Below, piece after piece: positions 9,724 to 21,689 of a DNA stretch of 64,000 nt. Origin of the DNA: Piliocolobus tephrosceles (Eukaryota; Chordata; Mammalia; Primates; Cercopithecidae); the NCBI RefSeq assembly GCF_002776525.5, contig NC_045438.1, positions 161,200,616 through 161,264,615 on the forward strand, read 5' to 3'. The notes beneath the pieces are model-generated. The model worked only from the letters and a program-made list of their open reading frames with translations, searched no databases and was not told the DNA's origin. Each line of letters opens with the position of its first letter. Position 1 is the first letter of the stretch. A program made the translations under genes and the position numbers.

Positions 9724-12700
9724 CACCCCAAAACACATTACAATCCAGAACACCTCAATTAACAACTTAAGACTACAAAATTCATGAAATACACAAAATT
9801 AAAAGAACTGGGGAGACAGAACTAAGAAGTATGTAAGAGAATCGCATAGGACCTTTCAGGTCTACAGAGCAAAGCAGCACTTCTTTGGAGGGCTATCTTT
9901 TAGTGGGATTGACAACCAATCTCAAAGGTGGTGGAATTTCCTGCTAGAATTCTCCCCAGCACTTTCTGCAGAGAGCAGTGGAACAACTCCTTTGTGTAGA
10001 CACATGCTTTAAAAACTCACTTGCTAAGGAGCTCAGTGACTTCTGCTTCCCACTTAGCACTGGCAAAGCTAAGCACTGAGATGAAGGGACCCTGCTGTTC
10101 CTGGCCTTCTCAAGTTCATAGGCCCCTTGAGTGCCCCATTCTCTGGGTGTGTCACATTCCATCTCTTTAGGTACTTCCATGTGGCCAAAAAGGAAAGGAA
10201 AAAAAAGGTAAACACTCATGTGATGCATTTGGTCACATTTATAGCTCAGCTGTAAAATCAAAGTTGAGAATAATAAAAAGGCCCCAATGCTAAAAGCTGA
10301 ATTTCTTTCATATTTTTCATAGCTATTCAGCAACTGTTGGGTTTTTTGGTGAGGGGATTATTTTCTCCTTTTTTGTGTTTCAGGAGACATGAAAAAAAGT
10401 CAATCAACAATAATGAAAACCTGAAGATCTAACATTAGTGAAAGTCTATTTTTTAAAATCACATAGTATCGCACTTATAAGAAATTAGGGAGACCAAGAA
10501 AGTCGTCATGTACACCCTGAAACAGGATTATTTCTTTACTTTTCATAAGGAACTAACGCTGGGGGAGATTCCCTTAGGATACTGGAAACAAGAGGAATAA
10601 TGTGGAATTAGATACCAAGTGGACTTATACACATAGCTAAAAAGCTCAGCATCACATATTACTATCACTGTCCCATAAAGTCCCAGAACTCCCTATTATT
10701 TAGCAAACTGATGTTCTAACACTCATAATGCATCCTCAAATCAGTGTCCTTGTGTATGTACCTACAAGGGAAATATAATAAGAATATCCAACGTTTTGAA
10801 AACCAAAGCCATCTAAAAGTGATTTCACGTAGTTTCTGTGATTTCACTTGCTTGGTTTATTTCTCCCATAGTCCTGCTCATCACAAAAGACACTCAAACT
10901 ATAAGTAAATTCCTGGGAGCTTATAAACGGTATGCTTTATACAGCCAAAATGTCCAAAGAGATTTGTGGTTTCAGATTTTTACACATTGTCCCCGTGTCA
11001 GTAATTGACTTGTGAGAACTTAACAAGATGATCTCTGCCCCCAGCCTCAACCTGCAAGGCCACCTTCTCCCGGCCCTGCAGGGAACTGCAGTGTGCGCTC
11101 CCCAGTGGGGCTGCTGCCCATTGGCCTCACTAATGTTACCTCCCCTTTAAGCTCTACCAACTTGCACCTAAATCTCAGCCCATTCAAGTGTCATGTGCCT
11201 GCAGTGTGCAACATCTATGCAGATGTTAAGGCCATGACCAAAACCAGTTCTCAGCTAAATGACTCCCAAGCTAGCACACCCCAACCACTTTGAAGTCCCT
11301 CCTCTGTGTGGACTCCACAGCACAGAGTTGCCAAGGCTGCTGCTCCTGGGGGCTGGTTTGCAGATCATATGACTGCTGAAATCCCTCAGATACAAGCAGG
11401 CATTGTCCACTTTTCCTTGAAATCTTGAAATCCTGGATAAGACTGGCAATCAAGTAACATTTCAATCCTCCAACAACCTTAAATCAATTGATCAAATTCT
11501 TCTCTTTGGGTCTCAGCTCCCCCGTTATAAATAATACAATGTCTAGTAAAAGCAATTTTAGTCAGTGTTTAAAGCAGACTGATTGCATTTATATTAAATA
11601 AAAGATAGGATTATGTAAAGGGGGCAAAGCTTTTAAAACAAACAATGAACCACCCAACACATTTCTGCAATATCTTTACAGTGCTCTGGAAGCATCAGAG
11701 CACTAACTGAAAGTGGCTCCCTTCCTTCCCTCTCCATGTTCAGCCTCCAGCCACAGATGAGTTCTCTGTGCCTATGACTGATTCATGGAGGCTGATCTCC
11801 AGGCGGCCAGCAGCTATTCAAATCCACGCCTGGATGCTTCCTTCCCTGCACCTCCTGGCTCCACCACCCCAGCCTCTCAACATTTGTCCTCCAGGCTCTG
11901 CCTACCCGGCGGACGTTACAAGCACATCATCTCAAACGGAGTCACCATCGCAACAGGCTGCAGGTCACTTCTGCAGGTTTTTACAAGGCACCAAAGACAA
12001 GCTCTTCCGCCCTCGGCCACATCTCTCCTGCAAGCCCACTCTGTGCTGTCCCCACCCCTAAAGAGTCAGCACGCAGACCTGCCACTTGCTTCTTGGGAAG
12101 TCCTGGTTTTTCTTACTTTTCCATCTGTCCTGAGCATCTCACAGTCACACAACGAATTCCTATTTCTGGTATGCAATTCAAGAAACAGAAATTAGTTGCA
12201 TTTCCCTTGCCTGACAGTGTGACCAATGTCTATACTACAAAAGAATACTTTCCACCTTCAGCATAGCAATCAGGAGGTATAGCTGCCATGGATTTGCACA
12301 AGACCAAATTTCAAAGCTAATTAAAATTTCAAAGGGAACAATTTATCTTATGGAGAAAAAACCCAAAACACACGAAAATCCTATTTGCGTCAGGAACAGA
12401 AAAATGTATACCAACCTATATATGTTAACTATGCGTTACAGCAAACCTAAGTGCACAGAAGACTTAAAGAAATTCAGTACTATTAAAAGCTGATATGACA
12501 GTGTTTCAAATGTATCTATCTGTGAGTCTGATTATTAAAACCTGGGTCCAGCAATGTTCCATACTTATGTATATAATATCAAACCACTTGAGAACCGTTA
12601 GCAGGTATTAGCAACTCTGGAGAGTCCTCAACCCTGGGATTTCCATGAAAATGTCCATTAACATGTAACAAGGCCAAGGAGGAGTCTGGTATAGTACCAT

Positions 12701-12791
12701 GGAGTGCTGAAGTGTTCTCTACCTATAAAATGGAACTACTGAGAAGAATAAAATTAGCAAATAACCTTAAAAAAAAAAAAAACAAAAAACC

Positions 12792-13111
12792 AGGCCAGGC
12801 GCAGTGGCCCATGCCTGTAATCCCAGCACCTTGGGAGGCCGAGGCGGGGTGGATCACCTGAGGTCAGGAGTTCGAGACCAGCCTAGCCAACACGGTGAAA
12901 CTCTGTCTCTACTAAAAATACAAAAATTAGACAGGTTTGGTGGCGCACACCTGTAATCCCAGCTACACAGGAGGCTGAGGCAGGAGAATCACTTGAACCT
13001 GGGAGGCGCCAGGTTGCAGTGAGCCGAGATTGCACCACTGGACTCCAGCCTGGGTGACAAGAGTGAAACTCCATCTCAACAAAAAACAAGAAACAAACAA
13101 ACAAACAAAAA
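12792..13111 (+). repeat. Alu (AluS-like)
   Basis: Full dimeric Alu: GGCCAGGCGCAGTGGCCCAT head, the ACCTGAGGTCAGGAGTTCGA block typical of AluS, and an AAACAAACAAACAAAC tail. It is preceded by a separate poly-A run (12,769-12,781). Confidence 0.93.
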
Positions 13112-13573
13112 CCAAAACCTAATAATTTCTGCTGAGTAAATACCTTTTATTTTTCAAGTTAGGATTATTCCTCATGGCCAAAAAGTCACATGGACACTAT
13201 TCCAGGTGACTTGTTCAATTCTGGGCACAGACATGAATTGTGGAAGAACATTAAGTAAAATGAAGACAAACTCATAAAAATAGAACAAGTCACCTCTCAA
13301 GTCCATTCCAACTCTAAAATTCTACGGTTTTTACAGTACATCTTAGTTGAGGGCACTCCTTCCTTCCAATTCACCATTTGATGGTTTAAATTTAACTTGA
13401 GACTTCCTTTAAGTTCAGGATTCCTTTTCTACAGAAACTATGTTTTCCAGGATGTCTATGACTTCTCTGGTACCTAAGGATCTTCGGTATCATTTGCTTT
13501 TAAAAAATCCATGACATTTTATGTATTCTTTTGGTGATAAATACACATAATTCACATTAGGAATACAGACAAA
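13112..13573. other. Unassigned sequence
   Basis: AT-rich, with no supported gene or repeat. The segment 13,500-13,560 may be an L1 scrap but I cannot confirm this. Confidence 0.35.
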
Positions 13574-14187
13574 TGGTCAGGTGCAGTGGCTCACAACTGT
13601 AATTAACAGCATTTTGGGAGGCCAAGGTGGGCAGATCACCTGAGGTCAGGAGTTTGAGACCAGCCTGACCAATATAGTGAAACCCTGACTCTACTAAAAA
13701 TACAAAAATTGGCCAGGCGCAGTGGCTCACGCCTGTAATCCCAGCACTTTGGGAGGCTGAGGCGGGTGGATCACGAGGTCAGGAGATCGAGACCATCCTG
13801 GCTAATACGGTGAAACACTGTCTCTACTAAAAATACAAAAAATTAGCCGGGCATGGTGGCAGGTGCCTGTAGCGTCAGCTACTTGGGAGGCTGAGGCAGG
13901 AGAATGGCATGAATCCGGGAGGCAGAGCTTGCAGTGAGCCGAGATCGCGCCACTGCACTACAGCCTGGGCAACAGAGCAAAACTCTGTCTCAAAAAAACA
14001 AACAAACAAACAAAATACAAAAATTAGCTGGGTGTGGTAGCACACGCCTGTGGTCCCAGTTACTCGGGAGGCTGAGACAGGAGAATTGCTTGAACCTGGG
14101 AGGCAGGGGTTGCAGTGAGCCGAGATCATGCCATTGCACTCCATCCTGGGCAACAGAGTAAGACTCTGTCTGAAGAAATAAAGGGAA
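13574..14187 (+). repeat. AluS-like element split by a younger AluY
   Basis: Left arm 13,574-13,711 (GGTCAGGTGCAGTGGCTCAC .. TACAAAAATT) and right arm 14,014-14,187 (TACAAAAATTAGCTGGGTG .. CAGAGTAAGACTCTGTCTG) are halves of one Alu. They are separated by a complete younger Alu. Confidence 0.88.
13712..14013 (+). repeat. AluY-like element nested in an AluS
   Basis: Complete Alu with GATCACGAGGTCAGGAGATC and GACCATCCTGGCTAATACGG (Y-type) and a CAAACAAACAAACAAAA tail. The repeat ATACAAAAATT flanks it at 13,701-13,711 and again just after the tail, consistent with a target-site duplication inside the host Alu linker. Confidence 0.9.
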
Positions 14188-14599
14188 TACAGACAACCTG
14201 GTATGGTATTTGGACATCATCTGAATCTGTTAATGAGTAACTTTTTTCTACAAATCTGGGCAAAATAAATAATATTTCAGTATATGTCAGACTATACCAA
14301 AAGGTTTGTTCTAACACGTCATGTTAACTCATGAAGCAGCTGCACATCACTGAGGGGGAAGGAAAGTATTCAGAAACTAATTTTCCATAGAAAACTCCTG
14401 GGTGTAAATCATTCTAAAGTATCTTTCAAACTTCCCTGTCTCCTTAACATAGCGTGGTGAATCAATGTGTGATTAATTCAGCCTTTTGTGGGGTGACTCA
14501 GGGTCATCATGATGAACAACTTATACGAGGCTGCCTCTGGAAACCAGTGACATACCCCCCTGCTACTTTACTTTTGCCACCATACCACATGGCTCTGTT
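14188..14599. other. Unassigned sequence
   Basis: No gene or repeat recognised. Confidence 0.35.
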
Positions 14600-14715
14600 G
14601 GCCATGCTTGTTTTTCTCAATTAAAAATTTTACTGAGATAATTGTGGATACACAGGCAGTTGTAAGAAATAACACGGACGGCTCCTCCGTCCAGTCGGTG
14701 AAATTCCCCCAATGG
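14600..14715 (+). repeat. L1 fragment (L1ME/L1M type)
   Basis: AAAAATTTTACTGAGATAAT, GTGGATACACAGGCAGTTGT and AAATTCCCCCAATGG are typical of an old L1 3' region (ATTGAGATATAATT..CATGCAGTTGTAAGAAATAA). Only this short part is recognisable. Confidence 0.65.
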
Positions 14716-16950
14716 GAATCCGCCATGCCATCTGAATTCTTGTCTCATCCCCTGACATCTTTTCTGCTTGCTGTCAGTGTGTCTCCTTCTGATGGCTTTT
14801 TTCCATCCCTCACATTGGCCTCAGAAGTGTTGACTGGAAAATGTGAGACAAGGTGGTCAGGGCTGTATCTACAGTAAGAATAAACCGTGCTAAAGTGCAG
14901 GCCTAAAGGATCAATGGGAATCAAGGTAGGAGTGTTAGTACCAGGACTTCCTAACACCTTTGTGGTTTTGAAAACTTTATTTTACATACCTCTCCCCGGA
15001 CATATACCCTGCTGGCTCTCATTCACATGCACATCGGCTGAATATTCTGGATCGAAGAATGCCAAATAAGTGACCTCTATATAAGCAACACATTACTTTT
15101 GAGTCAGCTAGCTAATCGATTGCTATATCCACAATGGCAATAACTGCCACTCCAGCAGTGTCCAGTGTCTTACTGTGACTACTATCCACCAAGCCATTAA
15201 TAGTTTGGAATGAATACACATAGCTTAAAAACAAACTGTGTTTGGGTTTTTTTCCTGAACTCACTGATGCTTCTAAGTTTTAACTTATCAATCACTGGTA
15301 CTCCGGAACAATTCAATTACCTAAGTTGAAGGAATGAAGTTATAAGAAAGATACAATGAAGAGCATTATGAATGTGCTTTAGAGACTTCAGTAAATAAGA
15401 AAACTGTCACTTTGTTCTTCTACTGCATTAGGAACTTCTCAAACAAAGAAGCTTGATGGAGGCAGACAGAGAGGGGCTTATCAGCTTAGGACACGGGAAG
15501 GATGGTACAATTAACTGCCACACAGTCAGATATAATTCACTCTGATGAGGCCAGTGAAAGAAAACAAGGCAAAGAAAGGGCTCATCTTGTCCCTTTACAT
15601 AATATCCAAATATCCCAGCACAGAAATCATCTTTTCCTCAAAGGTTATCTATACACGTGGCCTGAGAAGAAAGGCAGTAAGCCTTTGGGGAGTGGGGGAG
15701 AAGGAAGGAAAAGAAAACAGGAGGAGGAAAAAGGAAGACCTCTTATCTGAACCACAAATGCCTCATGCCGCGCACTCCAAGCTGAAATGCAGTATCGTAG
15801 GTATTCTAAGGGGAAAAGAAAAACTGCATTTCTTTCCTATTACTGATTCCTCTCTGCTTCACAGACCCAGCTCAGCCAAGTGGACAACGGCTGCCATGAG
15901 TTCTGCAGAAGCTGCCTGTTTTGCCCTGGCAGTCTGAAGGTGAAGCAGACTTCAGAGGGGGACAGCTCGGAGAAAATCCAGAGAGGACACAGAAAAGCAC
16001 ACCAGGGCACCTTCTCCACCGTCCATGTTACAGGCTAGAGTTCACCCTCTCAAAGTTAGAAGGTGCTCCAAAAACAGCTGGAGACTGGAGACCATAAACT
16101 ACAAAATCCATGTGATGTTAAGATACTAAGAAAAACACGGTTTCATTCTAAAACAGATACACACAGAGAATTGTTTCTTCTGCCATGACAATACACTTCC
16201 TTAGCTTTCAGATTGCTAGACAAACTAGAATCAGAAACATCTTCCAAACAGTGTGAAGATGGAAGGAAAAAGAGCTCCTTTTCCTCTCCCTCCCCCACTC
16301 CCCCCCCCCAAAAAAAAGAAAGAAGAAAGCCACGACACACCAGAAATAGCCTGCGTGAGTCTGCTTCTAACAGCCAAAGGATGTGTGCACTACGAGCGGC
16401 TCCCTTGCAATGTGTGTTATAGTGAGCTCAAGCATGACTATATATGGTATGTTTACGGAGTGAATGGACACAAACACGAAGCAGAACTTATATCAGACCC
16501 CAAATGGCTTTTAAAGAGCTCGGTTCCTCCACATTTATGGCCACAAGACGTCCCCTAAGTCAGAGCTAACTGTGGATACTTCCAGCGGCAATGTCTCCTG
16601 ACTTACTGGCACCCAGTTGCAGTGACTCCACCTCACTGCCCTCCCTGGCTGTCTGCGTGTGCACACACTTCCTTCTCCATCCCCACGTCGCCTCCTCCCC
16701 TCCCGTCTCCTGCCTTCCCCTTCTCAGGCCATCTATCCCACAGTCCCACAGAGACATAAATGCACATTCAAGAATGCTGTTGCTGAATGGGGCCTATGTT
16801 ACATGACAGAGGGCATGGCAAGCGGGCCATAGACTGCTCTAGAAACAGATGGCAAGGCTGAGGCCCACAGCCGCTGCCTGCTTCTCACATAGGCTCCACA
16901 AAGTGTTTTATTCACATCAATGTTCTGCCTAGAAGGAAAGCCAGATACTG

Positions 16951-16952
<2 letters not shown>

Positions 16953-16982
<30 letters not shown>
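16953..16982 (+). repeat. (GT)15 microsatellite
   Basis: Uninterrupted alternating GT, which can form Z-DNA and is likely length-polymorphic. It gives spurious HTHTHT-type translations on the opposite strand. Confidence 0.95.
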
Positions 16983-16983
<1 letters not shown>

Positions 16984-17087
16984 GCTGGGGTGAGTACAGT
17001 CTGAAGATGTATTAAAGTCCTGGGGTTGGCGGTGGTGGGGGTGGTGCGCAGAGCAGGAAGGAGAGGGATACAGAGAGGTGGGTAGGG

Positions 17088-17120
17088 AAAGAAAGAGAGA
17101 AAGAGAGAGAGAGAGGAAAG
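17088..17120 (+). repeat. GA-rich simple repeat
   Basis: GAAAGAGAGAAAGAGAGAGAG-type purine tract. The complement yields SLSLSL translations that are not genes. Confidence 0.85.
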
Positions 17121-18689
17121 CTTCATCACTGGCTTTAACAGTCTTGCCCAACCTGTTCTGCGGTATGTTCTGTTAACTCCTTTCTGGCAAATAGATGCAA
17201 ACAGCAACCCCTTTCTTCCCTCTTCTTTTCCCCACAGATATAGGGGCAGTTACAGGCAGAGAAAAGTCCCAAAGAAAAAGACAGGGCTCATTACTGACTG
17301 TAATAAACCCATAATTTTGGTCATCTCGTGTGTCACCTCCACTATCAGCTACTGGGGCTGACATTTCACTGGAAACTACCAACCTCACAGGCTCTCTCCA
17401 TCTCCCAACTCTCCTCCTGACCCTGCAAAATAGGTAAATCGAGGTTAGGTCCTCTAAAATAGACACATCGAGACTAGGCTGAGCTAGGTCCGGTTTTCAC
17501 GCACTTGAATAAAGCACTAGGTAAGAAGGAGGCATCAAGTTCTTTTCTTCTTTTTTTGGTTGACATTAGGCATTTATAGGGTTAATGAGGGCAGCCTGAA
17601 GACCAGAAATTTACCTGCTTAGCAACAGAAGCATCAGCTAAGCTGTACTGGTTGTTTTGATACAGGAAAAGCAGTTTGTACCTGATGAAAATTCCTGGTG
17701 ATGTTTCAGTTGCCATTTTAAGCAACACACATTATTAATCACAGGTAGAAACCAGCAAGAAACTATGGGAAAAGGAGAAAAGTCCAAGGAGACTTTGCTC
17801 AATTGAAAGGTGCAGATCAAAACCAACCACCAAAACATGGGACCACACATGTAAACCTGCTCTGAAAATGAGAACAGACCAGAGCTGAGAAAACTGCTCT
17901 TGGAAGCACTACCACACAAGCTCGTTTTCCCTCTAACTTGTTGTTTATGGCTGCTTAGTCTTCACATGGACCTTCCGGATTCTTCAGGTAGTGGAAAGAG
18001 TGGGTGTCTTTTTTAATCATAAAAAGACAGATCTTCCCCTCTACACAGTGAGATGAAAAAGAAAGCGTGACTCTCACACAAGATTACACTTTCCCCCCTT
18101 AACTATGTTCGTATGTCACAATTTCATCAAAAATGCAGATGTAACCCAGGGCCTTCATAACCTCTCTGAAGGACAACAAATAAACATACCTACTTCAAAA
18201 TTCAACTATAGAAAGCTTCTTCATTTTCAACAAGTTAGTTACTGTTTCATTTTTGGAAGCTCCAGGGTACCAACGCACACAGAGTTGGTTGCTATAAGAT
18301 GTTTACTGCTGCCTCAACAGAAATTTATCTCCTTGGCTGAAGCAAGGCCTAAAAGCAGTTAGAACTGACAATTTGAACCAACCGTTGAATATGTAAAGCA
18401 CAGCAGAAAAAGATTAAAATATACGTTATTAACTAAAATACAAATAAACAGAATTTGTTAAAAAAAAAAAAAAAAGAATAATGTCAATGTATACAACCAG
18501 AGAACACAACACCTACATAATTATACACGGTCAAAGAATGTCTATGTGAGAAAAACAAAACAGAAGTGAAAATCCTAACATTAATGCTATCACCTTTGGA
18601 TAAGACCCTGTTTCAAGAGCAGAAGAATAAGAAATTAAGCAGTTACTTATAAATACTCTTCAATACCACATTGTAAAGTTTGGTTTTCA

Positions 18690-18885
18690 CAGTTTCCCTT
18701 AAATTCTTTTTTAAAAATTGAGTTTTACATTATAATATAGTTGACAAACTAAAATTGTATACGTATGGTGTACAGGTTAGGTTTTGATATATGTATATAT
18801 TGCGAAATGGTTAAATCAAGCTAACATATCTATAACCTCATATACTTATTTTGTTATGAGAACATTTAAGATCTTAAGTTCCAAA
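18690..18885 (+). repeat. L1 3'-region fragment
   Basis: TGGTGTACAGGTTAGGTTTT, GATATATGTATATATTGCGA, AATCAAGCTAACATATCTAT, TGAGAACATTTAAGATCTTA: the ordered words of the 3'UTR of mid-age L1 elements. No reverse-transcriptase part is attached. Confidence 0.75.
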
Positions 18886-20817
18886 CTGAAGACATTATTT
18901 GTGTGTAAAGCTCAAAAAGAAAAAATATAATGACTTAGAATATAATAAAACTTTCTAACTTCAACCCAATTTAAAGGAAAATTTGCAAGTCACATGTTTG
19001 AGAATTTTTTAAAAAGTGTGCAAAATCAAGCCACAAAAACAATTCCCCCTTTAATGAAGTAAAATTCTTGTACTTAATTCAGTATCCCTGGACCAACAGT
19101 TTGAGCAAATTAAAACCTTATTTCTGAAACTTACATTTGAAAAAATGTAAGTTGGGTCAAAGAAATTCTAGTGTGGACAAAATGGTGGTATTTAGAGCAA
19201 AAATTTGGCCTATGCAAAAAAAGAAAAAAAAAAGAAAGAAAGAAAAAAAGGCTGCAGTGATGCACACTGGTCGCCGGCAGAGTGGGCTGCGGAGGCCAGT
19301 TGTATCTAACAGTTGTGCTCAAAACAACAAATGGTGCATTCATAAACTGCAAAAGCAGAGGCTGTTCAGAGGCTGTAAAGTCTGCACCCGAATGATGAGC
19401 GGCCGACTTTGCTGTTGTTCCACAGTAAGGGAGTGAAAAAAAAAAGGACTGAATTCAGTTAGAAGCACAGGCTGTCACTTCAGCTGTGGCAAAACGGTCT
19501 AGATAAAGAGGCCCCAAGCACCATTTACTCTCTTCTAACAGGAGCTGGGCCTAATGATAATTGAGTCAACACCTCTACATAAGATAATACTTACTGCATG
19601 AGCCAGTGTCAGGGGAAAGCCCAACTAGAAACCAGAACGTGCACCTCCCCACACCCTCCTTGGTTTAAGAAAATATTCAGCACCACAAAATCCATAGTCT
19701 CAGACCAAGGGAGTGAACCTGTGACACTGCCTCTCCATACCCTTAACAAAAGAAACATCTGGTACCAGCTACTCAGCATCCCTGAAAACTGTCAGAGCTC
19801 CAACTTCTTAAAAAATTAATGAGCCACATTTACACCTGTCGGTGCTGAAGGTCTATCAGGGCTAGCACAGGAACCACAATGCCTCACTTAATAGAAAACA
19901 CTCAGGTTTGCAGCAGGCAAGCAAGCATCAGATGGGAGAATTTCCTTATGCATCATTTCCTAACCCTTTTAGCTGTATTTTCCCCAAAAATCCCAGTGGC
20001 TCAAATGTATTCATTTGTCTCAAGCAAGTTTCCAACACAAATATAAAAGTGACCTGTTTCTAACGCAGGTTTGAAAGCTTTATTAGGGCTTTGCATTTGC
20101 ATCGCCTGGGAAGCTTCCAATGGCCATGCCCCAGTCAATGGTTCATGCTCCACCAGAACCTCCTGGAGTGGGGTCCCCGCATGTGCAGAAGAGAAAAGTT
20201 ATCCCCCCATGAAGAATGAAGAATCATAGTGTGGTGAAGCAAAAGTGAGGTAAGTCTCAAAGTGGAGAGAGGTGGTGCCAGGTAAAGTCACTGCACTCGT
20301 TCTAGGGTCCTAGAGTGCCTGGTGCTGGGGTCCTCCCTGCCCGGCCTTGGGGCAGAAGTCAGTGCCCTGGCTTGGTAAGCTGGCCCACGTGGTTCTGCCC
20401 ATCACATGGCTGCAGAGGAGCCAGCTCATGAAACGGGCCTGCTGGGGGTCAAGCCTGACCCCACGAACTGTCTTAGACTAAGACAGGGCACACTCAGCAA
20501 GGCACCTGGCAGCAGGCAACCTTTAGCCACCCGGAACAGCTTCATGGTTACCAAACAGTGACCTACTGCCCTCACTGGTGATGTACTTCCAGTACAGAAC
20601 ATCGAGAAACTGCGTCCTGGAGGGAGACCTGACACTGAGGGCAGGCGGGAGAGATAAGGGCGTCCAGCTTTGCGGGGGACAGGCACCCGGTGGTGCCAAG
20701 GGCAGCGCAGCTGGGAAAGGCACGGGAGCCGGCTCTCGGAGGACGGTATAAAAGTGGAAGCCACAGGAACTGATTGGGTTTTGTGTGGTCCTCCACCTCC
20801 ATTCTCAGAAAATAGCC
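18886..20817. other. Unassigned 1.9-kb stretch
   Basis: No supported gene. An A-rich AAAGAAAGAAAG patch sits at 19,215-19,250. From 20,280 to 20,760 the base composition rises in GC, and there is a TATAAAAG octamer at 20,747-20,754 with a GC-rich upstream side. The minus open frames at 20,426-20,802 overlap in three frames and look like chance. Confidence 0.4.
20747..20754 (+). promoter_or_regulatory. TATA-like octamer, uncertain
   Basis: TATAAAAG follows a GC-rich 100-bp stretch on the plus strand, about 65 bp before an antisense Alu. There is no supporting initiator or exon, so this may be chance. Confidence 0.2.
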
Positions 20818-21132
20818 TTTTTTTTTTTTTTTTGACGGAGTTTCACTCTTGTAGCCCAGGCTGGAGTGCAGTGGCGCGATCTTGGCTCACTGCAACCTCC
20901 ACCTCCCGGGTTCGAGCGATTCTCCTGCCTCAGCCTCCTGAGGAGCTGGGATCACAGGCACGCGCCCCTATGCCCAGGTAATTTTTGTATTTTTTTTTAG
21001 TAGAGATGGGATTTCACCATGTTGGCCAGGCTGGTCTCGAACTCCTGACCTCAGATAATCCGCCAGCCTCGGTCTCCCAAAGTGCTGGAATTACAGGCGT
21101 GAGCCTACGGGCGAGGGCCACAGTGCCCGGCC
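20818..21132 (-). repeat. Alu, minus orientation (AluS-like)
   Basis: Poly-T head then GACGGAGTTTCACTCTTGTA and a complete reverse-complement Alu, ending CACAGTGCCCGGCC. The 5' end of the element (right side here) carries an extra GCGAGGGCCACAG-type segment between GAGCCTACG and the terminal CCCGGCC. Confidence 0.93.
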
Positions 21133-21689
21133 CAGAAAAACGGCTCCTTTTAGAAAGGAGAGGCAATTATCCAGCCCTCTGCGGAAAGAGCCAGAAAGGC
21201 CCTGCCTCCTGGCCCGGCCACGCGGCTGCCCGTTCTCCTGGGCTCTGTCCTACACACGCGGTGGCTGCCCGTTCTCCTGGGCTCTGTCCTACACACGCCC
21301 CGCTCCTTCCTGGTCCACTCTGCCGCAGGCAGTGTCTGCACCCCTCCTCCTCGTCAAAAAAGGCTTTAAGGAGCATTTTCTAGATAACGCGGTTCTTCTT
21401 TTAAACAAAAGTTTTTGGAGCTACCCATCATGAAATACCCTGCTCCACGTTTTTATTCTGAAATAGCCATCAGGGAAGCCAAATGTTTCAATGGGGACTT
21501 ATTTGGGGAAATAATTACATAATGCGAGTAGGCATGCTCATGTCTATGCAAATCTTGTGAAAATTTAAAAGTGGTCACAGGCTAAATGCCCTCTGGCCAA
21601 AAAAGGAGGGTGGGGGGGGCACGGATTCGCTCCAAGCACACTCATCTTCTCATCTTTCCCTGACAGGAATTTATTATTATTTTTAAGGA
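21133..21689. other. Unassigned sequence left of the CpG island
   Basis: GC-rich to 21,350 with a 39-bp tandem duplication (21,224-21,301), then AT-rich. A G9 run lies near 21,612. No supported exon. Confidence 0.4.
21224..21301 (+). repeat. 39-bp tandem duplication
   Basis: GGCTGCCCGTTCTCCTGGGC.. is repeated exactly with a 39-bp period, the second copy starting at 21,263. Both copies end CCTACACACGC. The unit is a multiple of three, so it reads through in the open frames, but I see no reason to call those coding. Confidence 0.95.

Larger units (their letters stand above)
9061..12791. other. Unassigned 3.7-kb stretch with two microsatellites
   Basis: AT-rich at 9,060-11,000 and more GC-rich at 11,040-12,130. 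The open frames at 9,944-10,333 (minus, 129 codons) and 11,785-12,195 (plus, 136 codons) have no domain-like features. The plus frame overlaps another frame of the same stretch (11,768-12,061). No splice or promoter context supports either. Confidence 0.4.
14716..18689. other. Mostly unassigned 4-kb stretch with microsatellites
   Basis: No supported gene. Moderately GC-rich patches at 15,500-15,950 and 16,560-16,760 carry only overlapping short frames. A C9A9 junction lies near 16,300-16,318. Dinucleotide repeats are listed separately. A run of about 15 A lies at 18,460-18,475. Confidence 0.4.

Noticed and set aside
11785..12195. 136-codon plus frame
   Set aside because: Overlaps another open frame of similar length with different codons. 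There is no recognised domain and no donor/acceptor pattern that I can defend.
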